Shown piece after piece: positions 49,215 through 57,658 of a stretch of DNA of 64,000 bases. Position numbers and translations under genes: made by a program. The notes under the pieces were generated by a model. That model saw only the letters and a program-made list of their open reading frames with translations, made no database searches and was not told the origin of the DNA. The stretch covers positions 1 through 64,000 of the forward strand of contig JAJDDM010000146.1 in assembly GCA_029260315.1 (NCBI GenBank), written 5' to 3'. Within the stretch, counting starts at the first letter, position 1; the number at the start of each line of letters is the position of its first letter. This stretch comes from Phycisphaerales bacterium (lineage in GTDB: Bacteria > Planctomycetota > Phycisphaerae > Phycisphaerales > UBA1924).

Positions 49215-49397
49215 CTACTCGGCCTGTTTCCGAGGTGCAAACAGTCCGAAGAATCGCCGCGGAGCCCACTCAACAACGGGGCGGCCAAGGATCAACTTGC
49301 CTCTCACGGATCTGTCGGGACTGGTTGGCGAGTCGTCCTGCCATCCGTATTTCTCGACGAATCGCAGCCACGCCTTCCAGGCCCGCCTGAAGAACAC
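49215..49397 (-). CDS. Small hypothetical protein, or 5' part of a split gene
   Basis: A 60-residue frame rich in aromatic and basic residues (RRAWKAWLRFVEKYGWQDD), starting at GTG 49397. GGAG from the end of pyrE sits 6 bp before the GTG, so translation would be coupled to pyrE. It ends in TAG, and the frame then resumes as the zinc-ribbon protein. I recognise no domain in it. Confidence 0.5.
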   Translation of the reverse strand: MFFRRAWKAWLRFVEKYGWQDDSPTSPDRSVRGKLILGRPVVEWAPRRFFGLFAPRKQAE

Positions 49398-49400
49398 GCC

Positions 49401-49964
49401 CTACTCCTCGATCCCCAGATCCCGCTTCGTGAACAAGCTCTCGAACGCCACTCCCGCCGCCTCAAAGTTCGCCGACGCTCCTTCTTCCCGGTCGATCGTG
49501 CAGATCACCCGCACCACCTCGGCGCCCAGCTCGCGCAGGACCGCGACCGCCTCCAGCGCCTGCCCTCCCGTCGTCGCGACGTCCTCGAGCATCACCACCC
49601 GCTCGCCCTTGTTCAGCTCGCCCTCGAGCTGCTTGCCCGTTCCGTAGTCCTTCTTGCTGTTGCGGATGAACACGCACGCCTTGCCCGTCTTCAAGCTTGC
49701 GGCGGTCACCAGCGGGATCCCCCCCAGTTCCGCCCCCGCCAGCCGATCAACCGCCCCGCTCTCGGCCTCGATCCTCTGGATGCGCTCGGCGAACATCTGC
49801 GCGACCCGCTCCAGAATCTCGGGCCTCGTGCTGAATCGGTACTTGTCCAGGTAATAGCTGCTCGTGCGACCCGAACGGAGTGTGAACGTGCCCCGCAGCA
49901 GCGAGACCGCCGCGATCTGGGACGCGACCTCGCCCTCAACCCCCGGCTTCTCGGACGTGCTCAT
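49401..49964 (-). CDS. pyrE: Orotate phosphoribosyltransferase
   Basis: Adds PRPP to orotate to give OMP in pyrimidine synthesis. The 187 residues include the N-terminal LRGTFTLRSGRTSSYYLDKY and the PRPP-binding loop MLEDVATTGGQALEAV, with KKDYGTGKQLEGEL before it. ATG 49964 (MSTSEKPGVEG) is used; the long frame to 50792 runs antisense through the neighbouring gene. It probably heads a small operon with the 60-residue ORF. Confidence 0.95.
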   Translation of the reverse strand: MSTSEKPGVEGEVASQIAAVSLLRGTFTLRSGRTSSYYLDKYRFSTRPEILERVAQMFAERIQRIEAESGAVDRLAGAELGGIPLVTAASLKTGKACVFIRNSKKDYGTGKQLEGELNKGERVVMLEDVATTGGQALEAVAVLRELGAEVVRVICTIDREEGASANFEAAGVAFESLFTKRDLGIEE

Positions 49965-50094
49965 GCCCGGAGCATAGAGCCGTCGCTCGCCCGCCAACTG
50001 CTGGCCTCGGGCAATCGACGGGCCGAAGAGTCGTTGTGCGAGGCGTATCGTCTTCGGATAGTGCGCGGCTGGGCCGCGCCCATGGGAGCAGATC

Positions 50095-51066
50095 ATGCGT
50101 CGATGGCTGGTGGCGGCAGCGGGATTGGGGATGGTGGCGGGCGCAGGCTTCGGGCAGGTGCTGCTGCCCCCGCCCGAGAAGCCCGAGGGCTTCAACAAGA
50201 TTCCCCCGCCGCCGGATCCCAACACCGTCCGCCTCAAGCAGGCGGTCCAGGAGGCCAACGACCAGCGGATGGCCGACCAGGAACGGCTGATGGCCGAGCG
50301 CGAGGCCGAGAAGCGGCGCGACCAGCAGCTGGTCAACAACCAGTACACGCAGGAGCAGCTCCTCGGGCAGCTCGCCGACGTGCAATACGAGAGCATGGTC
50401 TGGCGCGATGAGACCGGCAAGATGGTCGAGCTCGACCAGCCCCCGATGATCGCGGCGTTCAACCACAACCCGCTCCTGGATGGCCCGACGCTCGACGCGG
50501 TGTGGGCGGTCCTCGAGGATCGGCGCGAGCGCCAGGAACAGCGACTGATCGACAACCCGGAGATCGTCCGCCTGGTCGCCGCCGGCGAGATCGAGAAGAC
50601 CTCGCTCGCGGACCTCAACGGCCTCCAGCGCATGCGCATGCTGATGGTCAAGCTCAACCTCGAGAAGCCGATCTTGCAGGAGTTGGGCGAGCGCGGCGTG
50701 ATCGATCGCAAGCAGGCCTTCATGAACCAGATTATCGTCAAGGAGTACGCGACCGCGCTGCGCGCCCAGATCGCGGCGGGCGCCGAGGGCATGGAGATGC
50801 AGGCCCTCGTCGCGCCGATGCTCCGAGGCCAGGCCGACGAGGCGATCTTTGTCTACGAGAGCATGCTCCTCGCGGCCGCGCCGTCGCTCACCAATATCGC
50901 CCAGCGCCTCGACCTGAGCGAGGCCCAACAGGCGATCCTGGACTATGCCAGATCAAGGCTCGCAATCGCGAGCGACAGATCCACAAAGCTGGAAGCGATG
51001 AACAGCTTTGTCAGCACGCTGGATCCGGATCAGATCCGGGCGTTCCTCGAGATCGCCGCCGGTTAG
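50095..51066 (+). CDS. Secreted helical protein, unknown function
   Basis: A 323-residue protein with signal peptide (1-20, ending GAGFG). A Pro-rich segment (LLPPPEKPEGFNKIPPPPD) precedes a long charged helical region (about 45-110, many Glu/Arg/Gln), and the remainder is predicted mostly alpha. No known domain is visible. It ends 4 bp before the convergent lipoprotein gene. Confidence 0.78.
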   Translation: MRRWLVAAAGLGMVAGAGFGQVLLPPPEKPEGFNKIPPPPDPNTVRLKQAVQEANDQRMADQERLMAEREAEKRRDQQLVNNQYTQEQLLGQLADVQYESMVWRDETGKMVELDQPPMIAAFNHNPLLDGPTLDAVWAVLEDRRERQEQRLIDNPEIVRLVAAGEIEKTSLADLNGLQRMRMLMVKLNLEKPILQELGERGVIDRKQAFMNQIIVKEYATALRAQIAAGAEGMEMQALVAPMLRGQADEAIFVYESMLLAAAPSLTNIAQRLDLSEAQQAILDYARSRLAIASDRSTKLEAMNSFVSTLDPDQIRAFLEIAAG

Positions 51067-51070
51067 CCGA

Positions 51071-51700
51071 CTACGAACCCTCGTCTTCGGCCGCCATCTC
51101 CGTCGGCGGCTCCGCCTCGGCGGGTGTCCGCAGGGCGTTGAGCGCCGGCAAGGGAACCGTCCCGGGCAGCCACGCCTCGTAGTCCTCGACCCGCCAGCCC
51201 TCCAGATCGCTCCGCAGCGTGAGCGTCACGCACTGATACGGCGCGTGGAACCGGTTCTCGGTCTCGTCCAGCGGGCGGTGGATGTCGACCGTCGCGCTGT
51301 TGCCGCGGATCCGAAACTCGCCCACCCGATAGATCGGCAGGCCCTCGTTGCCGTCGACGATGGGCGAGACGTTCTCGCCCAGCGCTGCCACGATGTCGTC
51401 GTGGGCGGCCTTGGTCATGCCGCGCGGCAGGCTGACGGCGATCGGGCGCTCGCTCGTGGGCGCGAGCACGTTGAGCCGCGCGTCGTCCTCGCTCAGCTCC
51501 GGCGGCATCCGCTCGATCGTGAACCGCAGGCCTCGGGTGAGCACGGCACGGACCGCCGGGGCGTTGAGCGTGCTGTCGGTGAGCTGATCGCCCTCGGCGG
51601 GGTCATACGAGGTGTACCCCACACACCCGACCCCCCCCACGCCCCCGGCGAGCATGGTGAGCGAGGCAACGACGGCGACCGGACGACTTGTTCTTGGCAT
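51071..51700 (-). CDS. Lipoprotein, unknown function
   Basis: A 209-residue protein with a lipoprotein signal (LAGGVGGVGC, Cys near 26). The mature part has an alternating beta/alpha pattern (VNVLAPTSERPIAVSLPRG-like region; TLRSDLEGWRVEDYEAW). The family is not recognised. ATG 51700 (MPRTSRP) gives the standard signal; an upstream ATG lies at 51712. The C-terminus is Glu/Pro-rich. Confidence 0.75.
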   Translation of the reverse strand: MPRTSRPVAVVASLTMLAGGVGGVGCVGYTSYDPAEGDQLTDSTLNAPAVRAVLTRGLRFTIERMPPELSEDDARLNVLAPTSERPIAVSLPRGMTKAAHDDIVAALGENVSPIVDGNEGLPIYRVGEFRIRGNSATVDIHRPLDETENRFHAPYQCVTLTLRSDLEGWRVEDYEAWLPGTVPLPALNALRTPAEAEPPTEMAAEDEGS

Positions 51701-51799
51701 GGCTGACTCCACATCCGTGCGGACTGCGAACAGTCTAGCGAGGGCGGGTGCCGCGCGCCGGGGAATGCGGGCGGTCCCCTACGATCGACAGGGAGCGAC

Positions 51800-52399
51800 A
51801 TGGGCAGGACTTCTCGGGTTGTGGTCGGGATCAGCGGCGCGTCGGGGGCCGCGTATGCCCTGCGCCTGCTCGGGATGCTGCTGACCGGTGGGCACGAGGT
51901 GCACCTGGTCGTCAGCGAGTACGGCAAGCGGCTGCTGGCGGATGAGGCGGGGATCACGCGGATCGGGCGAGAGACGATGGCCGCGGGTGTCGAGGGCGGA
52001 TCGCTCGTCGTGCATCCGAACAAGGACGTGGGTGCGGTGATCGCCAGCGGGAGTTTTCTGCACGACGGGATGGTGGTGGTGCCGTGCTCGAGCACGAGTC
52101 TGGGGGCGATCGCGCATGGGTCGGGTTCGAACCTGCTCTGCCGGGCGGCGATGGTGACGCTGAAGGAGCGACGGAAGCTGGTGGTGTGCCATCGGGAGAC
52201 GCCGCTGAGCCTGATTGATATCGAGAACATGCGGCGGGTGGCGCTGGCGGGGGGGATCGTGTGCCCGACGAATCCGGGGTTTTATCTCGGGCCGCGGGGG
52301 GTGGAGGATCTGGTGGACTTTGTGGTGGGGAAGGTGCTGGATCTGTTGGAGATCGAGCATGGGTTGGAGACGCGGTGGAGGGGCCCGGGTAGCGAATAG
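51800..52399 (+). CDS. ubiX: Flavin prenyltransferase UbiX
   Basis: Attaches a dimethylallyl group to FMN to make prenylated FMN, the cofactor of UbiD decarboxylases. The 199 residues start with VVVGISGASGAAYALRLL, the FMN/phosphate-binding signature. PCSSTSLGAIAHG and RETPLSLIDIENM also match the family. No ubiD is in the window. The 3' half overlaps an antisense open frame (51954-52943). Confidence 0.93.
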   Translation: MGRTSRVVVGISGASGAAYALRLLGMLLTGGHEVHLVVSEYGKRLLADEAGITRIGRETMAAGVEGGSLVVHPNKDVGAVIASGSFLHDGMVVVPCSSTSLGAIAHGSGSNLLCRAAMVTLKERRKLVVCHRETPLSLIDIENMRRVALAGGIVCPTNPGFYLGPRGVEDLVDFVVGKVLDLLEIEHGLETRWRGPGSE

Positions 52400-52943
52400 G
52401 GCCGTGCGCGAGACCAGTCTGCGTGAAGTCAGTGTGCGCGAAGTCGGCGGTGTCCGTGTGGGGTCGCGGCGAGCTTGGGCGCGGTCGGCGTTTGACGCCG
52501 GGTGGGGGGAGGTCGCCGGTCAGGTGGAGCAGGACGGTTGCGGCTTTGCGTGATGTGTCGTTGATGCGCCAGGCGATGCGGGGATCGTCGTCCTCATCGG
52601 GCTCGCTTGCGGTGATGTTGATGAGGCGCGGGATCGCGGCGGCGCGGGCCTGGGCGGCGACGGCCTCGGCGCGGATGTCTGCGATGATTCTGATGTCCTG
52701 AAGGTCTTGGCGGGTTCTTTGGGACTGGGCCCACTCGCGGAGTTGCGGGAGGGTGAGGTCGTGGGCGCGCATGAGGGCGAGGATGCCGCGCTGGTTGCTG
52801 AGGAAGTCGGCGAGGATTGCGGCGTGGGCGTCGGGGGAGAGCGAGACAGCGAATGAGCGATTGAGCGAATTAGGGGAGGGTTTTTGGGACGGATCGTGGG
52901 GCGGGTCGTCCGGCGGGTGGGTTTGGGCGGTGGCGGGGCGCAT
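51954..52943 (-). CDS. Hypothetical protein; only the N-terminal half looks genuine
   Basis: Residues 1-150 (SPDAHAAILADFLSNQRGIL; MRAHDLTLPQLREWAQSQR; DTSRKAATVLLHLTGDLP) look like a real helical protein with a possible HTH. After about 52400 the frame is antisense to ubiX and turns into Pro/Ser/Arg-rich shadow sequence. The original stop was probably lost or the gene was truncated. The start ATG is at 52943. An octamer repeat near residues 25-35 (NSLNRS) also occurs in dnaE. Confidence 0.4.
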   Translation of the reverse strand: MRPATAQTHPPDDPPHDPSQKPSPNSLNRSFAVSLSPDAHAAILADFLSNQRGILALMRAHDLTLPQLREWAQSQRTRQDLQDIRIIADIRAEAVAAQARAAAIPRLINITASEPDEDDDPRIAWRINDTSRKAATVLLHLTGDLPPPGVKRRPRPSSPRPHTDTADFAHTDFTQTGLAHGPIRYPGPSTASPTHARSPTDPAPSPPQSPPDPPPPAARDKTPDSSGTRSPPPAPPAACSRYQSGSAASPDGTPPASVAPSASPSPPGRAGSNPTHARSPPDSCSSTAPPPSRRAENSRWRSPHPRPCSDARRAIRPRHPRPSSLARSA

Positions 52944-53051
52944 GGGGGTAGTTTATTGGAGAGGCGGGGCGAATGAAAGGGTGTTGTTTGGTATGACCAC
53001 GATTCAGCGGACGAATCGTGGTTGTGTGGGGTTGAGGGTCAGCGGCGCAGC

Positions 53052-53166
53052 AAAAAAAAACGCCCAATGTTGGGCGTTCGAGGGTTGCCTACGGCATTGC
53101 CCTGCGCGGGGTCCTTATCGGACCACCACTTACCGTGATGAGCCGAAGAGGCCGCTCGATTACACT
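53052..53166 (-). ncRNA. Predicted tracrRNA of the type II-C CRISPR system
   Basis: About 115 nt, transcribed away from cas9. Its 5' end (53166 down to 53150) is 17 nt exactly complementary to the 3' end of the crRNA repeat. A short wobble/bulge region and cacgg (pairing the repeat's 5' end) complete the anti-repeat. A hairpin ggtcc-gataa-ggacc and a small tgcc-gta-ggca hairpin follow. It ends in a terminator, cgcccaa-ca-ttgggcg plus nine Ts. Confidence 0.9.
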
Positions 53167-53172
53167 GCGATG

Positions 53173-53201
53173 AACATAACACATCTTTGGTGGGAGTTCA
53201 A
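53173..53201 (-). promoter_or_regulatory. Putative tracrRNA promoter
   Basis: On the minus strand, ttgaac (53201-53196), a 17-bp spacer and tatgtt (53178-53173). A start about 7 nt downstream falls at the first base of the anti-repeat (53166). It overlaps the cas9 leader, so the two transcripts diverge from about 40 bp. Confidence 0.6.
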
Positions 53202-53204
53202 GTT

Positions 53205-56200
53205 ATGTCTGAGCAGTCGCCCTACATCCTCGGGCTGGACATCGGCGTTGCCTCGATCGGGTGGGCGCTGGTTGATCTTGATGTGAAGGGAAAGCCGTGC
53301 GGTGTTCGACGCGCCAGCGTGCATCTGTTCGAGGCAGGTGTTGATGGCGGGAAGGTCGATGCCGAGACGGCGATGACTCGGGGGAAGGAGCAATCGAAGG
53401 CGAAGCCGCGGCGGGATGCGCGGGCGATGCGGCGGCAGACGTGGCGGCGGGCGCGACGTAAGAAAAAGCTGCTGGGGACATTGATTCGTCACGGCTTGCT
53501 GCCTGAGGGCGACATTCGGACGCCGGCGGCGATCGACGCGTACCTCAAGGCTCTGGATGCGCGTTTGCGGGAGCGTTGGGAGGGGGAGGGGACGAGCCAC
53601 GTTGATCATCAGCGGCTGGCGTATCGCTTGCGCGCCGCGGCGGTCGTTCGGCGGGTGGAGGCCGATGAGTTTGGGCGGGCGCTGTACCACTTGGCGCAGC
53701 GAAGGGGATTCCTGAGCAATCGGAAGACGCCAGAGCGTGATGAGGACCAGTCGGAGATGAAGCAGGAGATCGGCGAGCTGGCGGAAAAGGTCGCGGCGCA
53801 TGATCCGCCGACGCTGGGTGCGTACCTGTGCTCGCTTGATCCGGATGAGGAGCGGCTGCGATGCCGGTGGACAAGCCGCGATATGTATCAGAACGAGTTT
53901 GATCGAGTGTGGGAGATCCAGGCGACGGCGCACGATCTAGACAGCGGCGCACAAGACGATATTCGAGAGGCGATCTTTCATCAGCGTCCGCTCAAGGACC
54001 AGCGGCATCTAATCGGGCGATGTTCGCTTGTGGATGGTGCGGTGCGGTGTCCGCTGTCGATGCGGGTCGCGCAGCGCTTTCGCGTGTTGCAGCAGGTGAA
54101 CCATCTCCGTGTCGTGCTGGATGACGGGACGGAACGCGGTCTCTCTCGTGATGAACGCGATGCGTTGCTGGAGGCGCTCTGGCGTCACGAGAAGCTGACG
54201 ATGACGCAGGCGAAGAAGGTTGCCGGTCTGCCGTCGAGGGGACCGGCGGCGGTGATGTTCAGCATTGAACGTGGCGGCGAGAAGAAACTCGTCGGACATC
54301 GGACTGACGGGAAGTTGCGCGCGATCTTCGGAGCGGAGCGCTGGGATGCGATGTCCGAGCAGAAGCGGGATGCGGCGGTCGAGGATGTTCGGTGTGTGCG
54401 GCTTCCGAGCACGTTGGAGCGGATCGGGCGGAAGCGCTGGGGGCTCGATGCGGAGAGCGCCAAGGAGTTCTCGGACGTCACGCTCGAGGAGGGGCACAGC
54501 GCGCACTCACGGCGGGCACTGGAGAGGCTCGTGCCGCGCATGGAGTTGGACGGGCTGAGCTACAGCGAGGCGCGGAAGGACGAGTTCCCGGAGTCGTTCA
54601 ACTCAGAAGAGGCGAGGGACTCGCTGCCGCCGCTGTCGGAGTGGGACAAGGATCTGCGGAATCCGTCAGTGACGCGGGCACTGACCGAGGTGCGGAAGGT
54701 CGTGAACGCGGTGGTGCGGCGATACGGGAAGCCGGAGCGGATCCATGTGGAGTTGGCGCGGGATCTCAAGAGCGGGCGATCGAAGCGGGAGAAGATCGCC
54801 AAGCGGATGCGGGAGCGGGAGTCTGAGCGGGAGCGCGCGGCGGCTTCGATCACCAGTGAGTTGGGCTACAAGGATCCGCGGCATTGGCAGATCGAGAAGT
54901 GGCTGCTTGCGGAGGAGTGCGGATGGCATTGCCCGTTCACGGGGCGCGGGTTCGGCGCGCATGAACTGCTGGGGCGCAACCCGCAGTTCGACGTTGAGCA
55001 CATCTGGCCGTACTCGAGGTCGCTGGACAACTCGTACATGAACAAGACGATCTGCTATCACGAGGAGAACCGGGCGCGCAAGCGCGGGCACTCGCCTGGG
55101 CGGGCGTACGGGGGGACGCCGGAGCAGTACGAGGCGATCCTGGAGCGCGTGCGGGCGTTCAAGGCAGACCGGTTCGTGGTCGCCGAGAAGCTGCGGCGGT
55201 TCACGGAAGAGATCGAGGAGGGGTTCACGAATCGACACTTGAGCGAGGCGCGATACATCGGGCGGCTCGCGTGCGATTACCTTGGGCTGCTGTATGGCGG
55301 GCGAGTGGAGAACATGGGGGCGGACGGCTCATCTCGCAAGATCATCACGCCTTCGGGCGGGCTGACGGCGTGGCTGCGGCGGGGATGGGGCATGGACTCG
55401 ATCCTGTCGGAGCGGGACGAGAAGGAGCGGCAAGATCATCGGCATCACGCGGTGGACGCGATCGTGATCGCGGTGGCGGATCAGCGGTCGATCCAGCGGC
55501 TTTCGGAGGCTGCGGGACGGATGGAGCGCGAGGGGCGGGAGCGGCCGTTCGATTCGGTGGATCCGCCGTGGGAGGGGTTTGTGGATGACGCTCGGGCGGC
55601 CATCGAGGCTGTGGTGGTGAGTCATCGGCAGTCGCGCAAGGTGCGAGGGAAGCTGCACGAGGACACGCTGTACTCGAAGGAGCATGGCGGGAAGCGGCGG
55701 GTGAGCAAGGAGTTGTGGAAGCTGTCCAAGAGCGAGGTGGAGAAGGGGAAGGTTGTGGATCGGCGCGCGCTCAAGGCGATCCGGGCGAAGTTGGAAGAGT
55801 TGGGAGAGCCGGACCCGGGCAAGGCGTTTCAGGATCGGGCGAATCTGCCGCTGGTGCGCGGGAACGGCGGGCGGATGGTGCCGCTGCGCCGGGTGCGTAT
55901 CGAGACGGGGGGGAGGTATCGGCGATTCGGGTCTGAGCCGCATGTGCGGTACGCGGCGCCTGAGTCGAATCATCACATGGCGTTTTACGACCGGCGGATT
56001 CCGGGCGGGGAGATCGAGCGGATTTGCGAGGTGGTGTCGCTGCCGGACGTGGCGGAGCGAGCGAAGGGCAACGGCAGCGCGGTCGTGGATCGTTCGTCGC
56101 GTGGTGAGCACGAGTTCGCGTTTTCGCTGTCGCCGGGTGAGTTCGTGAAGTTCGATGAGGCTGCGGGGCACGGGCTTTGCCGGGTGCTGAGCATCTCGGA

Positions 56201-56360
56201 CAATGACTTGGAGCTGATCCGGCACACCGATGGGAGGCCAGCGGGTGAGCGGCGGAAGGCGGGCGATCGCATCCGGCTGACGAAGGGCACCATCGCCAAG
56301 GCGAACTTCCGCAAGGTTCACGTCAACTACCTCGGCGAGGTGCATGATGCCGGGGGATGA
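53205..56360 (+). CDS. cas9: Cas9 endonuclease, type II-C
   Basis: A 1051-residue RNA-guided DNA nuclease, the compact size of II-C. RuvC-I has D12 (LGLDIGVASIGWAL), followed by an arginine-rich bridge helix (RRDARAMRRQTWRRARR, about 69-85). RuvC-II has E516 (RIHVELARDL), HNH has H599 and N622 (VEHIWPYSRSLDNSYMNK), and RuvC-III has H748/D751 (HHAVDAIVIA). The C-terminal PAM-interacting region contains NHHMAFYDRRIPGGE. The residue before the HNH His is Glu where Asp is common. ATG 53205 has a GGTGGGAG site upstream. Confidence 0.97.
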   Translation: MSEQSPYILGLDIGVASIGWALVDLDVKGKPCGVRRASVHLFEAGVDGGKVDAETAMTRGKEQSKAKPRRDARAMRRQTWRRARRKKKLLGTLIRHGLLPEGDIRTPAAIDAYLKALDARLRERWEGEGTSHVDHQRLAYRLRAAAVVRRVEADEFGRALYHLAQRRGFLSNRKTPERDEDQSEMKQEIGELAEKVAAHDPPTLGAYLCSLDPDEERLRCRWTSRDMYQNEFDRVWEIQATAHDLDSGAQDDIREAIFHQRPLKDQRHLIGRCSLVDGAVRCPLSMRVAQRFRVLQQVNHLRVVLDDGTERGLSRDERDALLEALWRHEKLTMTQAKKVAGLPSRGPAAVMFSIERGGEKKLVGHRTDGKLRAIFGAERWDAMSEQKRDAAVEDVRCVRLPSTLERIGRKRWGLDAESAKEFSDVTLEEGHSAHSRRALERLVPRMELDGLSYSEARKDEFPESFNSEEARDSLPPLSEWDKDLRNPSVTRALTEVRKVVNAVVRRYGKPERIHVELARDLKSGRSKREKIAKRMRERESERERAAASITSELGYKDPRHWQIEKWLLAEECGWHCPFTGRGFGAHELLGRNPQFDVEHIWPYSRSLDNSYMNKTICYHEENRARKRGHSPGRAYGGTPEQYEAILERVRAFKADRFVVAEKLRRFTEEIEEGFTNRHLSEARYIGRLACDYLGLLYGGRVENMGADGSSRKIITPSGGLTAWLRRGWGMDSILSERDEKERQDHRHHAVDAIVIAVADQRSIQRLSEAAGRMEREGRERPFDSVDPPWEGFVDDARAAIEAVVVSHRQSRKVRGKLHEDTLYSKEHGGKRRVSKELWKLSKSEVEKGKVVDRRALKAIRAKLEELGEPDPGKAFQDRANLPLVRGNGGRMVPLRRVRIETGGRYRRFGSEPHVRYAAPESNHHMAFYDRRIPGGEIERICEVVSLPDVAERAKGNGSAVVDRSSRGEHEFAFSLSPGEFVKFDEAAGHGLCRVLSISDNDLELIRHTDGRPAGERRKAGDRIRLTKGTIAKANFRKVHVNYLGEVHDAGG

Positions 56361-57264
56361 GCGAGTTCTGGATCTGTCGGGTTCCGCCGCGCGGGTGTCG
56401 CTGTCGCACGAGCGGCTGGTGATCCGGCGCGACGGCGAGGAGGACGCGCATGTGCCGCTGATGGAGGCGTCGCTGGCGGTGGTGTCGCACCCGCGGATCA
56501 CCTGCACGGTGGCGGCGCTTGCGGGGCTGATGCGCCACGGCGGGTCGCTGGTGGTGTGCGATGAGAGCCAGATGCCGGTGGGGCTGATGCTGCCGCTGGG
56601 GGTGAACAACGAGCAGACCAAACGGGTGCTGGCGCAGGCGGCGGCGAGCAGGCCGACGGGCAAGCGGCTGTGGAAGCAGATCGTGCGGGCGAAGGTGCTG
56701 GCGCAGGGGCACCTGCTGGAGATCCGGATGGGCGACGACGGGGGCCTGCGGCGGCTGGCCGATGAGGTGCGCTCGGGGGACCCATCGAATGTCGAGGGGC
56801 GGGCGGCGCAGCGGTACTGGCCGCTGGTGTTCGGGGATCCGATGTTCCGGCGGCGGCGTGAGGCGCAGGACCAGAACCGGATGCTGAACTACGGGTACGC
56901 GGTGCTGCGGGCGGCGGTCGGGCGGGCGATTTGCGCGGCGGGGCTGCACCCGTCGCTGGGGGTGCATCATCACGGGCGGAACAACCCGTGGGTGCTGGCG
57001 GATGACCTGATGGAACCGTACCGGGCGCTGGTGGATGACGAGGTCGCGGCGATCACGGGGGAACTCGGCGGAGACGTGGCGCTGGCGGGGGACGTGAAAG
57101 CCCGGCTCATCGGTGTGTTGCACGAGCGTTTGTCGAGCGATGGCGAGAGCCGAACGGTGCTGGACTGGATCGGGCGGACGGCGTCGAGCGTGGCGCAGGT
57201 GTTCGTGGGCGAACGCCGGCTGGCGTTGTATCCGGAGGGGCTTTGGCGCGAGGTCGGGGCGTGA
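56344..57264 (+). CDS. cas1: CRISPR integrase Cas1
   Basis: The spacer-integration subunit (with Cas2). The 306 residues have the metal ligands expected for type II Cas1: Glu in VEGRAAQRYWPL, His in LHPSLGVHHHGRNN and Asp in LADDLMEPYR. It overlaps the end of cas9 by 14-17 bp; two adjacent ATGs (56344, 56347) are possible starts. Length and sequence are normal for II-C. Confidence 0.95.
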   Translation: MMPGDERVLDLSGSAARVSLSHERLVIRRDGEEDAHVPLMEASLAVVSHPRITCTVAALAGLMRHGGSLVVCDESQMPVGLMLPLGVNNEQTKRVLAQAAASRPTGKRLWKQIVRAKVLAQGHLLEIRMGDDGGLRRLADEVRSGDPSNVEGRAAQRYWPLVFGDPMFRRRREAQDQNRMLNYGYAVLRAAVGRAICAAGLHPSLGVHHHGRNNPWVLADDLMEPYRALVDDEVAAITGELGGDVALAGDVKARLIGVLHERLSSDGESRTVLDWIGRTASSVAQVFVGERRLALYPEGLWREVGA

Positions 57265-57605
57265 GGGAGCGAGCGCCTGATCTGTCGGGGTATCGAGCGG
57301 TGTGGCTGTTTGCGATGTTCGATCTGCCGGTGGATACGACGACGGCGCGGCGGGAGTATGCGCGGTTTCGCAAGTGCCTGCTGGAACGGGGATTCAGTAT
57401 GATGCAGTTCAGCGTGTATGCGCGGCACTGCGCGAGCGAGGAGTCGGCGACGGTGATCCGGCGGGAGGTGCGGGGGCTGCTGCCGCCGCGGGGTCAGGTG
57501 CGATTGCTGGCGGTGACGGATCGTCAGTTCGGGAAGATGGAGGTGTTCTTTGGGCGGAAAAGGGAGAGCGTGGAGGAGCCGCCGCGACAGATCATGCTGT
57601 TTTGA
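57261..57605 (+). CDS. cas2: CRISPR-associated Cas2
   Basis: A 114-residue ferredoxin-fold partner of Cas1, with the beta-1 aspartate in WLFAMFDLPVDT and a type II-like tail (FGRKRESVEEPPRQIMLF). GTG 57261 overlaps the cas1 stop (GTGA) and is preferred over the start at 57243. It is the last cas gene; csn2 and cas4 are absent, which defines II-C. Confidence 0.95.
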   Translation: MRERAPDLSGYRAVWLFAMFDLPVDTTTARREYARFRKCLLERGFSMMQFSVYARHCASEESATVIRREVRGLLPPRGQVRLLAVTDRQFGKMEVFFGRKRESVEEPPRQIMLF

Positions 57606-57611
57606 CACGGG

Positions 57612-57652
57612 AAAAATGGCCGTAACTCCTTGCTATCGCAAGGAGTTACGGC
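57612..57652 (-). terminator. Terminator hairpin between cas2 and the CRISPR array
   Basis: A perfect 15-bp stem, gccgtaactccttgc / gcaaggagttacggc (57619-57652), with a 4-nt loop. On the minus strand it is followed by cattttt, so it is an intrinsic terminator for transcripts coming through the array from the right. On the plus strand no T-run follows. Confidence 0.8.
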
Positions 57653-57658
57653 AGGGGC

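Noticed and set aside
53131-53166. A degenerate CRISPR repeat, or remnant of a second array, before cas9
   Set aside because: It stands alone and is followed by stems and a terminator, so it is the tracrRNA anti-repeat.
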